Shown here piece after piece: positions 1 through 9,838 of a stretch of DNA of 64,000 nt. The first letter of the stretch is position 1, and each line of letters begins with the position of its first letter. The notes below the pieces were generated by a model. It was not told the origin of the DNA and made no database searches. It worked only from the letters and a program-made list of their open reading frames with translations. The position numbers were made by a program, and so were the translations under genes. Source of the DNA: Enterobacter cloacae complex sp. ECNIH7 (GTDB taxonomy: Bacteria; Pseudomonadota; Gammaproteobacteria; Enterobacterales; Enterobacteriaceae); NCBI RefSeq assembly GCF_002208095.1, contig NZ_CP017990.1, positions 4,836,001 to 4,900,000 on the forward strand. Reading direction: 5' to 3'.

Positions 1-51
1 TTCGCGTTTGGCGGCATCAACACCTCGATTATCATTAAACGCTGGGCGTAA
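1..51 (+). CDS. beta-ketoacyl-ACP synthase, C-terminal end only (partial)
   Basis: An open frame runs in from the window edge and stops at TAA 49-51. Its last 16 residues, FAFGGINTSIIIKRWA, match the closing strand of FabF/FabB-type ketosynthases, where the usual text is FGFGGTN followed by a short hydrophobic strand and a basic end. It stops two bases before acpT, so the two are almost certainly cotranscribed. In E. coli O157:H7 acpT is known to lie beside a fatty acid/polyketide (aryl polyene type) gene cluster, and a terminal ketosynthase fits that. Only 16 codons are visible, so the family call rests on the C-terminal motif and the neighbour. Confidence 0.7.
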   Translation, partial: FAFGGINTSIIIKRWA

Positions 52-53
52 CT

Positions 54-671
54 ATGTACCAGTTTGTACTGGGAAAAATCTCCACTCTTTGCGCGGACCC
101 GATGGCGTCAGCGCTCGCAGACAGGGCGCCTCAGGGTGCCCGACAGGCCTCCTGGCTGGCCGGGAGGACGCTGCTCGCCAGAACGTTATCCCCTCGCCCG
201 CTCCCCGACATCATTTACGGCGAGCAGGGCAAACCGGCCTTTGCGAAGGGTCATCCGCTGTGGTTCAACCTGAGCCACAGCGGTGACGATATTGCCCTGC
301 TGATGAGCGATGAAGGTGAAGTCGGCTGCGATATCGAAGTGATTCGCCCGAGGAAGAACTGGCAGGCGCTGGCTAATGCGGTATTCAGCATGACCGAGCA
401 TGACGAGCTGGAGCGTGAAGTGCCCGAGGAACGGCTTTCCGCGTTCTGGCGTATCTGGACGCGGAAAGAAGCGATTGTGAAACAGCGTGGCGGCAGCGCA
501 TGGCAGATTGTCAGCATCGACAGCACGGCGCAGGCGCACGCGGTCAGCCAGCTACAGGTCGGCTCGCTGAGCCTTGCCGTCTGCACATCGACCCCTTACA
601 CCCTGACCCACGAGTCGATTATTCACCTCGGGACGTTCGGGGCAGAAAAATCGCTAACACGCCCAGAATAA
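54..671 (+). CDS. acpT: 4'-phosphopantetheinyl transferase AcpT
   Basis: Transfers the 4'-phosphopantetheine arm of CoA to a serine of a carrier protein. The 205-residue product matches E. coli AcpT closely. It carries both PPTase signatures: GCDIEVIRP near residue 90 (Mg-binding Asp and Glu) and FWRIWTRKEAIVKQRGG near residue 130 (Trp/Lys/Glu motif). The ATG at 54 follows the ketosynthase stop by two bases, so translation is probably coupled. AcpT-type enzymes have been linked to dedicated carrier proteins of aryl polyene-like clusters rather than to the main ACP, and the ketosynthase remnant upstream supports that role here. Its 3' end overlaps arnF, on the opposite strand, over 619-671. 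Confidence 0.93.
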   Translation: MYQFVLGKISTLCADPMASALADRAPQGARQASWLAGRTLLARTLSPRPLPDIIYGEQGKPAFAKGHPLWFNLSHSGDDIALLMSDEGEVGCDIEVIRPRKNWQALANAVFSMTEHDELEREVPEERLSAFWRIWTRKEAIVKQRGGSAWQIVSIDSTAQAHAVSQLQVGSLSLAVCTSTPYTLTHESIIHLGTFGAEKSLTRPE

Positions 672-1008
672 TAAACCCGACGCCCACCAGCCCGTGCCAG
701 GAGAAGCGCTCCCCCCAGCCAGGCAGCAGGATCGCGGCGCCCCACACCAGAATATAGCTGAGGCTCAGCAGGGCATAGGCTTTGCTGAGCGCCATACGGT
801 GCAGCGCCAGATACCAGCAGCCCATGGACGCCACATACCCCGTCAACCCCAGCAGCAGCGCGCCCGTGCCGGACGAGAAGTGCCACAGCGCGGAAACAAA
901 CACCAGGATCTCACTGACCGGTGGCAGTGCCTGCATGGCATTGCGCAGCAGCAGCTGCGCCGCGCTGACTAACAGCACGCTGCATAAGGCCCAGAATGCA
1001 CCCTTCAC
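619..1008 (-). CDS. arnF: 4-amino-4-deoxy-L-arabinose-phosphoundecaprenol flippase subunit ArnF
   Basis: One half of the ArnE/ArnF flippase that moves undecaprenyl-phosphate-L-Ara4N from the inner to the outer leaflet of the cytoplasmic membrane. The product is 129 residues with four hydrophobic helices in the small EmrE/DMT-type fold, including [18 protein letters not shown] and a C-terminal [16 protein letters not shown] helix. It is the last gene of the arn operon and overlaps arnE by four bases (ATGA type). Its 3' end runs 53 bases into the end of acpT on the other strand, so the two convergent transcripts share sequence there. Confidence 0.93.
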   Translation of the reverse strand: MKGAFWALCSVLLVSAAQLLLRNAMQALPPVSEILVFVSALWHFSSGTGALLLGLTGYVASMGCWYLALHRMALSKAYALLSLSYILVWGAAILLPGWGERFSWHGLVGVGFIILGVLAIFLPRTSRGE

Positions 1009-1340
1009 AGGCTCCCTCCCAGGATAACAATCCCAATGATGATGAACCCTACCCCCAGCCAGTGATGCGCAGCAACGTGCTCACGCCAGAACGCCTTCGC
1101 CGCCAGCGTCACCCAGACAAAATTGAGGCTCAGCATAGGATAGGCAATACCGACAGGCAGGCGTTGCAGCACCACCAGCCAGACCAGCATCCCGCTGCCC
1201 AGCGCCAGCAGTGCCAGGCCAAGCCACAGCGCGATGTGCGCCCCGCGCCGCCCGGCTTTCGCCGGACGGGTGGCCTGTTTCTGGCACAGCTGTCCCGCGC
1301 AGCTGAGCAGGCTTGCCAGTATCAGCCAGATCCAGGTCAT
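1005..1340 (-). CDS. arnE: 4-amino-4-deoxy-L-arabinose-phosphoundecaprenol flippase subunit ArnE
   Basis: Partner of ArnF in flipping the lipid-linked L-Ara4N across the inner membrane. The 111-residue product has the E. coli length and four predicted membrane helices, with the conserved stretch [21 protein letters not shown] chose the ATG at 1340, which overlaps the arnT stop codon in a TGATG arrangement. A GTG one codon upstream is possible but less likely because the ATG gives the family length. Confidence 0.93.
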   Translation of the reverse strand: MTWIWLILASLLSCAGQLCQKQATRPAKAGRRGAHIALWLGLALLALGSGMLVWLVVLQRLPVGIAYPMLSLNFVWVTLAAKAFWREHVAAHHWLGVGFIIIGIVILGGSL

Positions 1341-2995
1341 CACTTCGGCAGATACTCCAGCAGGGCCAGACGCCCCTGAATATACAGGCTGTCCGGTTTC
1401 GGCAGATTTGCGCGCGCGATTTCATCGTGTTTTGACAGAAGAATCACCAGCGATACGCGCCCCTGCTGACGATGCTCCGCCAGCCACTGCGCGAAGTCAT
1501 CTTTATCAACATAACGATCTTTCGCATCGGGATAATCCAGTCCGTAGCGCAGTTCGCCGCTTTGATCGAACATCGTGATGTCATTGCGCTTCAGCTCCCA
1601 CGCCAGGCCCGCGGCCACGCCAACGTTATTGGCCAGCACGAATCGGCTTTCCTGAAGCGGCTCGCGCACGGTATCGACCAGCGACTGCGGCTGTTTGGAA
1701 TCCACCACCAGGTTCGGAATGGCAAAACCAATCAGCAGCGCCAGCCCTGCAGGGCACAGTGCCGCCAGCCACCAGCGCTGCTGGCTCTGTCTGAACGTAA
1801 ACCAGCCTACCGCGGCCCAGATGAGGAACGCCACCACCGCACAGAAGACTTTATACAGTTCAACCGACGTCCAGACCGGATGCTTCGACAGTCCCCACGG
1901 CGAGACCACCAGCGCCGCCACCACGCCGATAACGCCAAACGCCAGGTTAATCCCGCCGTTAATGCGTAACGCTCTGGCACCTTTTTCCGCCGCGAGGCAG
2001 GCATAGCGCGCCATCAGGATAGCCAGCGGGGCAAAGCAGGGCAGGATATAGGTCGGCAGCTTGCCTTTGGCGATGCTGAAGAACAGCAGCGGCATCACCA
2101 CCCAACCCAGCAGATAGAACCCGCCACCCGCGTTTTGTCGGTCATTCCAGCCAAGACGAATCGCGCCGGGCAAAAGTGCCAGCCACGGCAGGCTGCCCGC
2201 AATCAGGAACGGTATGTAGTACCAGAACGGGGCTTTATGCTGCGCGTCGCTCTGGGCAAAACGCTGAATATGCTCAACCCAAAAGAAGTAACGCCAGAAG
2301 TCAGGCTCACGCTGCGCAATGGCCAGCCCCCACGGCAGAACAATCAGCACGCAGCTCAGGATCGCGAGCCAGCCAAAAATCAGCACCTCTTTCCAGCGCT
2401 TCTGGGCGATCACCCACGGCAGCACGCCAATCACCGGAACGGCCAGCGCCAGGAAGCCTTTGGTCATCACCCCCATCCCGCAGGCCAGCCCAAGCAGCAC
2501 ATAGCCACCCGCTTTTCCGGAAACGGTTTGGGCCTGTGATGCCAGCCAGAAGCTGCACATCGCCGCCACCAGCCACAGGGTGATTATAGGATCCAGCACC
2601 GCATACGTGCCGATGCCATACACCAGGAACAGGGTCAGGAAGATAAGACCGGAGAAAATAGCGGTCCGCTTATCTCGCCAGAGACGCCATGCTATCCAGA
2701 TGACCAGCAGCGCGGCTAAGCCGGTAGAAAAGATAGACCCGGCGCGCACGGCGAGGTTCGTGTGCCCGAACAGCAACTGCCCGATGCTGTTGATCCAGTA
2801 GCCAGCAATCGGTTTTTCAAAGTAACGCAGCCCCAGAAAATGCGGGACTACCCAGTCTCCGGATGCCAGCATTTCGCGGCTGATTTCCGCATAGCGCGTT
2901 TCATCAGGCTGCCAGAGCAGACGGACATCGACCGGAATGAGGTAGTAAACGATAAACAGTGCGAGAAGCGCTAAGCCATAACGGGCTGTTTTCAT
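1340..2995 (-). CDS. arnT: undecaprenyl phosphate-L-Ara4N:lipid A transferase ArnT
   Basis: Integral membrane glycosyltransferase (GT83) that transfers L-Ara4N from undecaprenyl phosphate to the phosphates of lipid A on the periplasmic face, lowering the negative charge that attracts polymyxins and host cationic peptides. The 551-residue protein has the family length. It begins with a membrane helix followed by the periplasmic loop [18 protein letters not shown], whose Asp/Glu residues belong to the conserved GT-C acidic motif. About a dozen hydrophobic helices follow, and then a C-terminal soluble domain. It overlaps arnD by four bases and arnE by one, so it is translationally coupled within the operon. 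Confidence 0.95.
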   Translation of the reverse strand: MKTARYGLALLALFIVYYLIPVDVRLLWQPDETRYAEISREMLASGDWVVPHFLGLRYFEKPIAGYWINSIGQLLFGHTNLAVRAGSIFSTGLAALLVIWIAWRLWRDKRTAIFSGLIFLTLFLVYGIGTYAVLDPIITLWLVAAMCSFWLASQAQTVSGKAGGYVLLGLACGMGVMTKGFLALAVPVIGVLPWVIAQKRWKEVLIFGWLAILSCVLIVLPWGLAIAQREPDFWRYFFWVEHIQRFAQSDAQHKAPFWYYIPFLIAGSLPWLALLPGAIRLGWNDRQNAGGGFYLLGWVVMPLLFFSIAKGKLPTYILPCFAPLAILMARYACLAAEKGARALRINGGINLAFGVIGVVAALVVSPWGLSKHPVWTSVELYKVFCAVVAFLIWAAVGWFTFRQSQQRWWLAALCPAGLALLIGFAIPNLVVDSKQPQSLVDTVREPLQESRFVLANNVGVAAGLAWELKRNDITMFDQSGELRYGLDYPDAKDRYVDKDDFAQWLAEHRQQGRVSLVILLSKHDEIARANLPKPDSLYIQGRLALLEYLPK

Positions 2996-3894
2996 GGGAC
3001 CGGACTCACGGTTTGTTGATAGCCAAGCCAGCCTTCCCGGCCAGCCATTTCATTACGGACGACTTTGCCCACGGGCAGGGTGCTGAGGTCGTCCGGCAGC
3101 AGCTCGCTCAACGGGCAAAATTCATTGCCCTCCTGAGCGGCCATCGTCAGCAGTTCATCGAAATCATGCTGATACGCAATCCCTTCCACTTCGGCATGGA
3201 TGGTATACACCGGCGTGCCGGCGTCACGATGGATGCGGTCCAGAATGTAGCGATTGAACTCATCCGCCTTCACCTCGCGCCCGACCACTTCATCCCAGGT
3301 GGGAAGCGTGACCGGAATTTGCACCGTTCCGTAGCGATTTTCGCCTAACAGCGGCAAAAATGGTCCGGTTCCGCGGCAGTCGCTGTTGTAGCGAAACGCA
3401 AAGGCTTCTTTGGCCTTCACGACGCGCTGATCCGCACGCCATCCCGCCACGGCGGAGCAGCGCACGGGCTGACCGGTAATGGCCTCCAGCTCCAGCATCC
3501 CACGCTCGACCTCACGGGACAGGCGCGGGATATCCCAGACTCCCGCCCAGGCTTGCCAGGCATGGTGGTCCCAGGCGTGCAGACCCACCTCATGATGCTG
3601 CGCCGCCTCGCGGATAACGGCTTCATTACCCGCGCCGATACGTCTGCCGGGCCAGGCGGTGCCTGCCAGCAAAATATCCCAGCCGTAGAGGGATGCTGCG
3701 CGCGAGCGCAGCATTTTGAACAGAAATGCCGGTTTAATCAGACGCCATAAATGGCGTCCCATGTTGTCAGGCCCCACGCTGAAGAAAATGCTGGAACGCA
3801 CATCGTGTTTGTTCAGCAGTTCCAGCAGTTTGGGTACGCCGTCACGCGTTCCCCTGAAGGTGTCGACATCAATGCGTAAACCGACTTTTTTCAT
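2992..3894 (-). CDS. arnD: 4-deoxy-4-formamido-L-arabinose-phosphoundecaprenol deformylase ArnD
   Basis: Removes the formyl group from undecaprenyl-phosphate-L-Ara4FN so that the sugar can be flipped and attached to lipid A. The 300-residue protein belongs to the NodB polysaccharide deacetylase family. The N-terminal [16 protein letters not shown] supplies the catalytic/metal Asp pair, and [12 protein letters not shown] near residue 130 supplies the metal-binding histidines. The start ATG overlaps the stop of arnA by four bases. Confidence 0.94.
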   Translation of the reverse strand: MKKVGLRIDVDTFRGTRDGVPKLLELLNKHDVRSSIFFSVGPDNMGRHLWRLIKPAFLFKMLRSRAASLYGWDILLAGTAWPGRRIGAGNEAVIREAAQHHEVGLHAWDHHAWQAWAGVWDIPRLSREVERGMLELEAITGQPVRCSAVAGWRADQRVVKAKEAFAFRYNSDCRGTGPFLPLLGENRYGTVQIPVTLPTWDEVVGREVKADEFNRYILDRIHRDAGTPVYTIHAEVEGIAYQHDFDELLTMAAQEGNEFCPLSELLPDDLSTLPVGKVVRNEMAGREGWLGYQQTVSPVP

Positions 3895-5873
3895 GAGGCC
3901 TGTTCCGAAAGCTCCACGGTGCGCAGGAAGAAATCGAGCGTTTCGTCAATGGTCTGCTCCATCTTCACCGTCGGCGTCCAGTGGAGGCAGCGCTTCGCGT
4001 TGCGAATGCTTGGCTTACGGTGCTCAACGTCCTGGTAGCCCTTACCATAGTAGCTGCTGCTTTCCACTTCGCGGAAGCCGGCAAACGGCGGGAACTTGTC
4101 GCGCAGCGGATGGCGCTCAAAGCTGGCCAGCAGCATCTCTGCCAGCTCGCGAATGCTCGCTTCGTTGTCCGGGTTACCGATGTTGATGATTTCACCGTTG
4201 CAGCGGTTATCTTTGTTTTCGATGATGCGGAACAGCGCTTCGATACCGTCGCTGATATCCGTAAAGCAGCGTTTCTGTTTCCCGCCTTCGATAAGCTTAA
4301 TTGGCGAGCCTTCTACCAGGTTCAGGATCAGCTGGGTGATCGCACGGGAGCTGCCGATACGCGCCGCGTTGAGGTTATCCAGACGCGGGCCCATCCAGTT
4401 GAACGGACGGAACAGGGTAAAGCGCAGGCCTTCTTTCTCACCGTAGGCCCAAATCACGCGGTCCAGCAGCTGTTTGGAGACGGAGTAAATCCAGCGCTGT
4501 TTGTTGATCGGCCCGACCACCAGGTTGGAGGTGTCTTCATCGAAGTTCTTATCGGTACACATGCCGTACACTTCAGACGTGGACGGGAAGATGATGCGCT
4601 TGTCGTATTTCACGCAGTCGCGGATGATCTTCAGGTTCTCTTCGAAGTCCAGCTCGAACACGCGCAGCGGGTTACGGGTGTATTCGATTGGCGTGGCAAT
4701 GGCGACCAGCGGCAGCACCACGTCGCATTTTTTAATGTGGTATTCAATCCACTCGGAATGGATGCTGATGTCCCCTTCCACGAAGTGGAAACGCGGGTTG
4801 TCGAGGAAACGGCTGATGGCATCCGCGCCGATATCCAGACCGTAAATCTCGTAGTTGTCGTCTTTAAGCAGACGTTCCGTCAGGTGGTTACCGATAAAGC
4901 CGTTCACGCCGAGGATCAGCACGCGGGTACGGCGCTTGATGGCAACCACCGGCGCGCTGGTAATCAGCGCCCCGGCCACCAGACCCAGAGACTGCGCCAG
5001 CTGCGTGCCCTGAACGTACAGGCCGTTGTCGGTTTGTCCGGTGACGATCTCCAGCGCCTGCTCGCCGCAGCTCACAATCAGCGGAGAGACAGAGACGACG
5101 GTGCCCGGTTTGGCAGCCGGAATATCGTCACGCACGCGGGATTTCCAGACGATAAATTTGCTTACGCCCGCAAAGCTGTACGCGCCCGGCCACGGGTCGG
5201 TCACGGCGCGCACCAGGTTGTGCAGCTGGCGGGCAGGCTTATTCCAGTCCAGACGACCATCTTCCGGCGCGCGGCGGCCAAAGCAGCTTGCCTTGCTCTC
5301 ATCCTGCGCGGTCTCGCTGAAGGTGCCGTTGAGGATGCCTGGAAGTGCATCACGCAGCAGCGTCTGCGCCGTCGCATTCAGCTTTTGATGCAGCTGCAGC
5401 GCCGTTTCGTCCGCATCAATAGCGACCTTCTGCTGTGCCACGATAGCGCCCGCGTCCGCACGGCGCACCATGCGGTGCAGCGTTACGCCCGTTTCCGTTT
5501 CACCGTTCACCAGCACCCAGTTCAGCGGCGCGCGGCCGCGGTAGGCGGGCAGCAGAGAACCATGAAGATTAAAGGCGCCTTTTGCGGCCAGACCTAAGAT
5601 CTCGTCGGAAAGCAGGCTGCGATAGTAGAACGAGAAGATTACGTCAGGCGCGAGCGCGCGGATGCGTTCCACCCACAGCGGATGGTTTACATCGTCCGGT
5701 GCATAAACCGGGATCCCGCGCTCGGCGGCGATACGCGCCACGGAGCCAAAAAAGTTATTCTCTCCGGCCGTGTCCGGATGGGTAAAGATTGCCGCAATGT
5801 CATAGCCCGCTTCCAGCAGGGCCAGCGTGCCCGTGCACCCCATATCGTGATAGGCAAATACAACAGCTTTCAT
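3891..5873 (-). CDS. arnA: bifunctional UDP-L-Ara4N formyltransferase / UDP-glucuronate decarboxylase ArnA
   Basis: Cytoplasmic two-domain enzyme. The C-terminal half oxidatively decarboxylates UDP-glucuronic acid to the 4-keto-pentose, and the N-terminal half formylates UDP-L-Ara4N. The protein is 660 residues, the family length. Formyltransferase residues are present: Asn102 and His104 in [13 protein letters not shown], and Asp140. The dehydrogenase half (from about 315) has the nucleotide-binding [10 protein letters not shown], and FPSTSEVYG carries the Ser-Glu pair needed for decarboxylation. No interruption is seen. It overlaps arnC and arnD by four bases each. Confidence 0.95.
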   Translation of the reverse strand: MKAVVFAYHDMGCTGTLALLEAGYDIAAIFTHPDTAGENNFFGSVARIAAERGIPVYAPDDVNHPLWVERIRALAPDVIFSFYYRSLLSDEILGLAAKGAFNLHGSLLPAYRGRAPLNWVLVNGETETGVTLHRMVRRADAGAIVAQQKVAIDADETALQLHQKLNATAQTLLRDALPGILNGTFSETAQDESKASCFGRRAPEDGRLDWNKPARQLHNLVRAVTDPWPGAYSFAGVSKFIVWKSRVRDDIPAAKPGTVVSVSPLIVSCGEQALEIVTGQTDNGLYVQGTQLAQSLGLVAGALITSAPVVAIKRRTRVLILGVNGFIGNHLTERLLKDDNYEIYGLDIGADAISRFLDNPRFHFVEGDISIHSEWIEYHIKKCDVVLPLVAIATPIEYTRNPLRVFELDFEENLKIIRDCVKYDKRIIFPSTSEVYGMCTDKNFDEDTSNLVVGPINKQRWIYSVSKQLLDRVIWAYGEKEGLRFTLFRPFNWMGPRLDNLNAARIGSSRAITQLILNLVEGSPIKLIEGGKQKRCFTDISDGIEALFRIIENKDNRCNGEIINIGNPDNEASIRELAEMLLASFERHPLRDKFPPFAGFREVESSSYYGKGYQDVEHRKPSIRNAKRCLHWTPTVKMEQTIDETLDFFLRTVELSEQAS

Positions 5874-6853
5874 GGGTGAATTTCCTCTTGAGATGCTTTG
5901 TGTTCCTGACGGACAACACGTTGAATAAAGTAGCGCGGACGCGCGCGAACATCGTTATAGATACGGCCAATGTATTCACCGAGAAGGCCCATCCCGACAA
6001 ACTGGGCGCCGATGAACATAAACAGCACGGCAAAGAGCATGAAGACCCCTTCCGCCGCCCACTGCGGGCCAAAGACCAGGCGCAGCACCACCAGCAGAAC
6101 GGACAGCGCAAAACCGGCCACGGCGATGATGCTGCCGAACACGCTCAGCAGACGCAGCGGCGTGGTGGTCAGGCAGGTGATGAGGTCATACATCAGGTTG
6201 ATGAGACGCATAAAGCTGTACTTCGATTCCCCGTGCTCGCGCTCGGCGTGCAGAACCGGAATTTCCGTTGCCTTGCGGGCAAAGGTGTTGGCGAGGATCG
6301 GAATAAAGGTGCTGCGCTCATGGCAGTGCAGCATCGCGTCGACAATGTGGCGGCGGTAGGCGCGCAGCATGCAGCCGTAATCGCCCATCGCTTTACCGGT
6401 CGTGCGCTGGATAAGGCGGTTGATGGTGCGTGAGGCCAGCTTGCGGAACAGACTGTCCTGACGGTTCTGACGTACCGTGCCGACCACGTCATAGCCTTCA
6501 TCGGCTTTGGCGACCAGACGCGGGATCTCTTCCGGCGGGTTTTGCAGGTCAGCGTCCAGGGTGATGATCAGATCGCCCGTGACATGGCTAAACCCCGCCA
6601 TAATCGCCGAGTGCTGGCCGTAGTTGCGGTTGAGCAGCACGGCAACAATATGGCTGCCTTCGGCCTGCGCGGCCTCGGTCAGCATCAGCGCGGAATGATC
6701 GCTACTGCCATCATCTACCAGCAGAATTTCATAAGCCTTGCCCATCGTGTCGCAGGCGGCGGTTGTACGGCGGATCAGTTCGGGCAGGCTCTCCTGCTCG
6801 TTATAAACCGGGATTACCACGGAAACTTTTTGTACAGGCGGTGCACTGAACAT
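5870..6853 (-). CDS. arnC: undecaprenyl-phosphate 4-deoxy-4-formamido-L-arabinose transferase ArnC
   Basis: Inner-membrane GT2 glycosyltransferase that loads Ara4FN onto undecaprenyl phosphate. Visible features are [19 protein letters not shown] at the N-terminus, the metal-binding motif [13 protein letters not shown] near residue 100, a conserved [18 protein letters not shown] stretch, and two C-terminal membrane helices. I chose the ATG at 6853 ([10 protein letters not shown]), which gives 327 residues, near the 322 of E. coli, and leaves one base after the arnB stop. A longer frame starting at 6907 would overlap arnB and lacks family support. Confidence 0.93.
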   Translation of the reverse strand: MFSAPPVQKVSVVIPVYNEQESLPELIRRTTAACDTMGKAYEILLVDDGSSDHSALMLTEAAQAEGSHIVAVLLNRNYGQHSAIMAGFSHVTGDLIITLDADLQNPPEEIPRLVAKADEGYDVVGTVRQNRQDSLFRKLASRTINRLIQRTTGKAMGDYGCMLRAYRRHIVDAMLHCHERSTFIPILANTFARKATEIPVLHAEREHGESKYSFMRLINLMYDLITCLTTTPLRLLSVFGSIIAVAGFALSVLLVVLRLVFGPQWAAEGVFMLFAVLFMFIGAQFVGMGLLGEYIGRIYNDVRARPRYFIQRVVRQEHKASQEEIHP

Positions 6854-6854
6854 A

Positions 6855-7994
6855 TCAATGTCCTGCAAGCTGATGGAGTGCGGTAATGACGCGGGTTGTG
6901 TCGTCATGAGTCATATCCGGGAAAAGAGGGAGAGAACAAATACGCGCGCTATTCCATTCAGAATTCGGGAGCGATACATCAGGAAAACGCTCGCGGTAGT
7001 ATTTTTGGGTGTGTGCCGCGCGGAAGTGGAGGCCGGTACCGATGCCTTTCTCTTTCAGCGCCGCCATCAGGTTGTCGCGTGAGATCCCGCAGCGCGCTTC
7101 GTCAACGCGAATAATAAACAGGTGCCAGGCGTGCACGTGCGGCCATGACGGAATGGTGAGCGGCTGGAACGCCGTATCGGCAAGCTCACGCAGGTAGCGT
7201 TCAGCAATTTCCTGGCGGCGCCTGTTAGCCTCTTTCAGCTTGCCTAACTGCACCAGCGCCAGCGCGGCGTTGATGTCCGCCAGATTGTATTTATAGCCCG
7301 GCGCGATCACTTCCGCCTGCGGCGCGCGGCCGTGCGTCTGGCGGTCATAGGCATCTACGCCCAGGCCATGGAATTTCAGGCTGCGGATCCGCTGTGCCAG
7401 CTGGGCATTATCCGTGACGACTAAGCCGCCTTCCGCGCAGGTCATATTTTTAATGGCGTGGAAGGAAAAAATCGCCGTTCCTTTCCAGCCCACATGACGG
7501 TTCTTGTAGTACGTTCCGGCGGCATGGGCCGCATCTTCAATAACCGGAATACCGTGACGTTCGCCGATGGCATGAATGGCGTCGATTTCACACGGCGCGC
7601 CGGCATAATGAACGGGGATAATGGCTTTGGTACGCGGGGTAATGGCGGCTTCAACGGCTTCTGGCGTCACCATTAATGTATCTTTGTCCACATCAATCAT
7701 GACCGGCGTGGCACCCAGCAACACGATCATATTCAGCGTGGAGACCCAGGTCTGGGAAGGGGTAATGACTTCATCGCCCGGGCCAATATCCAGCGCCATC
7801 AGCGTGACGTGCATACCCGCGGTGGCTGAACAGACGGCAATCGCATGCTGATTCCCGGTAAGTTGACAGAATGCCTCTTCAAGTTCCTGATTCTTAGGCC
7901 CAGTGGTGATCCAGCCGGAGGTTAAAACCTCCTGCAACGCCGCTAATTCCTCATGACCCATCGACGGGCGGGAAAAAGGCAAAAAATCACTCAT
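6855..7994 (-). CDS. arnB: UDP-4-amino-4-deoxy-L-arabinose aminotransferase ArnB
   Basis: PLP enzyme that transfers an amino group from glutamate to the UDP-4-keto-pentose to give UDP-L-Ara4N. The 379-residue product matches the DegT/DnrJ/EryC1 aminotransferase family: [10 protein letters not shown] at the N-terminus, [13 protein letters not shown] (PLP-contacting Asp) and [18 protein letters not shown] containing the Schiff-base lysine. It is the first gene of arnBCADTEF. Two tandem ATGs (7997 and 7994) follow an AAGGAA Shine-Dalgarno. The second gives the better spacing and the E. coli N-terminus [10 protein letters not shown]. Confidence 0.94.
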   Translation of the reverse strand: MSDFLPFSRPSMGHEELAALQEVLTSGWITTGPKNQELEEAFCQLTGNQHAIAVCSATAGMHVTLMALDIGPGDEVITPSQTWVSTLNMIVLLGATPVMIDVDKDTLMVTPEAVEAAITPRTKAIIPVHYAGAPCEIDAIHAIGERHGIPVIEDAAHAAGTYYKNRHVGWKGTAIFSFHAIKNMTCAEGGLVVTDNAQLAQRIRSLKFHGLGVDAYDRQTHGRAPQAEVIAPGYKYNLADINAALALVQLGKLKEANRRRQEIAERYLRELADTAFQPLTIPSWPHVHAWHLFIIRVDEARCGISRDNLMAALKEKGIGTGLHFRAAHTQKYYRERFPDVSLPNSEWNSARICSLPLFPDMTHDDTTRVITALHQLAGH

Positions 7995-8097
7995 CATTAA
8001 TTTCCTTGCAATAAGAATGGCACGCGCTTGATATTACCCAATTACTTTTTCGTTTATTTCAACGAACCATAAACTCATATCAAGGTATCGTTCATTT

Positions 8098-8114
8098 CTT
8101 AGGGAAAAATTAAG
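8098..8114 (-). promoter_or_regulatory. candidate PmrA (BasR) box of the arn operon
   Basis: Read on the minus strand the sequence is CTTAAT-TTTTC-CCTAAG. This is two half sites with a five-base spacer and matches the PmrA consensus YTTAAK-N5-YTTAAK at 11 of 12 positions. It lies about 100 bases upstream of arnB, the first gene of a well-known PmrA regulon member. An AT-rich stretch fit for a -10 element lies roughly 10-20 bases downstream. Binding itself is inferred from sequence. Confidence 0.6.
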
Positions 8115-8256
8115 ATGTGTATTGCAGAGGTAACAAAACCAATTACATCTCATTTATAAACAATGATTTAGATAATTATGAATTATTTATTTCGTGATCC
8201 AACTCAATTTTTACAAGATGTAATTTTTAAACCAAGCATAAACAAACAAAAAAAAT

Positions 8257-8290
8257 CCCGGTTATTTCTGTAAAAGAAGAAATAACCGGG
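8257..8290. terminator. bidirectional rho-independent terminator downstream of padC
   Basis: A 13-base perfect stem, CCCGGTTATTTCT with AGAAATAACCGGG, encloses an 8-base loop. An A-run lies on its left side (8249-8255) and a T-rich run on its right (8293-8302), so it can terminate in both directions. It lies 28 bases after the padC stop and separates padC from the arn promoter region. Confidence 0.85.
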
Positions 8291-8318
8291 AACTTTTCTT
8301 TTTAGTTAATTGTCGCGC

Positions 8319-8825
8319 TTATTTTAAGTTATCTGGAAAATTTTTCGGTAACTCGCTGGCCGCGCAGGCAATCACGCTTTCATCATTGGCGCCGCAGTCG
8401 CGAACAAAGGTGATCGTAGCAAATTCATCAATCACTTCGGTTGGATACGCCGGGCCCGCATCGCGATAGCTGTTCATCAGCGGAATATGATCGTTCTGGA
8501 AGCAGACGGTTTTTTCCGGATTGTTCATGACCCAGCGCGGGAAGAAGATGGTGCCGTGGAACAGTTTGTCGCCCAGGTTCACAATCAGGCTGACGTCGGT
8601 GCCGGTTGGCTCGGTCCAGGAAATTTTATAGATGCTCTCCCCTACCCGCACGATGTAAGCCTGCTGATCTTTCACCCAACGGTTGGCTACCAGACCGCTG
8701 TGAATACGGTAATCAAGCGTGGTCTCATTTTTTACGTAAATCTCGTAGTTCCAGCCGTTATCGTAGGTATATACAAGATGTTTACCAACAAAGCCGCTCA
8801 AGTCGTGTTTGTCGAAGGTGTTCAT
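8319..8825 (-). CDS. padC: phenolic acid decarboxylase
   Basis: Cofactor-free cytoplasmic enzyme that decarboxylates p-coumaric, ferulic and caffeic acids to vinylphenols, a detoxification step for plant-derived phenolics. The 168-residue protein has the small lipocalin-like beta-barrel family pattern. The catalytic residues described for Bacillus PAD (Tyr11, Tyr13, Arg41, Glu64) are all found with a constant offset of eight, as Tyr19, Tyr21, Arg49 and Glu72, in the motifs LVYTYDNGW, ANRWVKD and SWTEPTGTD. The start has an AAAGGAGACA Shine-Dalgarno. A LysR regulator is divergent to it, a usual arrangement for inducible detoxification. Its own terminator follows at 8257-8290. Confidence 0.93.
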   Translation of the reverse strand: MNTFDKHDLSGFVGKHLVYTYDNGWNYEIYVKNETTLDYRIHSGLVANRWVKDQQAYIVRVGESIYKISWTEPTGTDVSLIVNLGDKLFHGTIFFPRWVMNNPEKTVCFQNDHIPLMNSYRDAGPAYPTEVIDEFATITFVRDCGANDESVIACAASELPKNFPDNLK

Positions 8826-8924
8826 AAAATGTCTCCTTTGTTTTGATGAGAAGATTGTACCCCTTCAAAAAATGAATAAATAACGCTATATTTTAATCAA
8901 ACTCATCCAAATTTTAGATAAATC
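8826..8924. promoter_or_regulatory. divergent padC / lysR-type promoter region
   Basis: The 99 bases between padC and the LysR gene are strongly AT-rich compared with both genes and must hold both promoters. Typical LysR control would place the regulator's site here, probably around 8865-8915. No single T-N11-A palindrome stands out enough to assign. Confidence 0.5.
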
Positions 8925-9806
8925 ATGCATAAGACGACGCTTGAACAATGGTCTTTACTGGAAAAGGTAGTTGAGGCGGGCAGCTTTGCCAGAGCGGCGG
9001 AAGAAACGCACCGCAGCCAGTCCTCGGTGAGCTATAACCTGTCGCTGCTGCAGGAGCGACTCGGCGTGGCGCTCCTGGTCCCGGAGGGGCGACGGGCGGT
9101 GTTAACCCCGGCCGGAGAGCTTCTTCTCAACCAGGTTAAACCGCTGCTGAAAGCGTTTTCGTACGTTGAGACGCGCGCAGCGACCCTTCGCAACGGGATG
9201 CGCACGCGGTTGGATCTGGTGGTGGACTCCATTTTCCCGCGCCGCCGCCTGTTCGCTATTCTTCGTCAGTTCCAGCAGCAGTATCCGCAGACTCAGGTAC
9301 GTCTGACCGAGGTGCTGGAAAATACCCGCGCCGACGCCATTAACGACGAAGCCGATGTGATGGTCTTAACCCGCCGCCAGGACATTACCGGGCTCGGCGA
9401 ATGGCTGATGAATATCGACTTTGTTGCCGTGGCCCATTCCCGGCATCCCCTGTTTCACCTCGACGCGCCGCTCAATGATGAGATGCTGCGCCCGTGGCCG
9501 CTCATCCAGATTGCGGACAGCCAGCCCGCCGCGCGTGCTGCCGGCGAGTCGTGGACCTTCTCCACCATCGATGCCGCCATAGAGGCCGTCGTCTCTCAGG
9601 TCGGCTACGGCTGGCTGCCGGAGGAACGCATCCAGACCCAGCTGGATCAGGGTGTACTAAAACGCCTGCCGCTGAGCCACGGCGCGCGCAGGGCAACGCC
9701 GCTACACCTGATTGTTAAGCGTTCCCTCGCCCCGCTTGATGAACAGGTTGAGACGCTATTGCGCCTTTTTAGCCAGGAGCCGTCATCCTCACCTGCTACG
9801 CTTTAA
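8925..9806 (+). CDS. LysR-family transcriptional regulator, probably of padC
   Basis: A 293-residue protein with a typical N-terminal winged helix-turn-helix (EAGSFARAAEETHRSQSSVS, residues about 17-36) and a C-terminal periplasmic-binding-like effector domain. It is divergent from padC with 99 bases between them, so control of padC in response to phenolic acids is the natural reading, though this is inference from position. The Shine-Dalgarno before ATG 8925 is weak. The downstream SDR gene starts 32 bases after its stop and could be on the same transcript. Confidence 0.85.
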   Translation: MHKTTLEQWSLLEKVVEAGSFARAAEETHRSQSSVSYNLSLLQERLGVALLVPEGRRAVLTPAGELLLNQVKPLLKAFSYVETRAATLRNGMRTRLDLVVDSIFPRRRLFAILRQFQQQYPQTQVRLTEVLENTRADAINDEADVMVLTRRQDITGLGEWLMNIDFVAVAHSRHPLFHLDAPLNDEMLRPWPLIQIADSQPAARAAGESWTFSTIDAAIEAVVSQVGYGWLPEERIQTQLDQGVLKRLPLSHGARRATPLHLIVKRSLAPLDEQVETLLRLFSQEPSSSPATL

Positions 9807-9838
9807 GGTCCGAACGTTAAAACGAGAAGGAGCAGATG

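Noticed and set aside
3981..5597. A 538-codon open frame on the plus strand opposite arnA
   Set aside because: arnA is fully supported by catalytic residues on the minus strand; the opposite frame has no family features and is a shadow.
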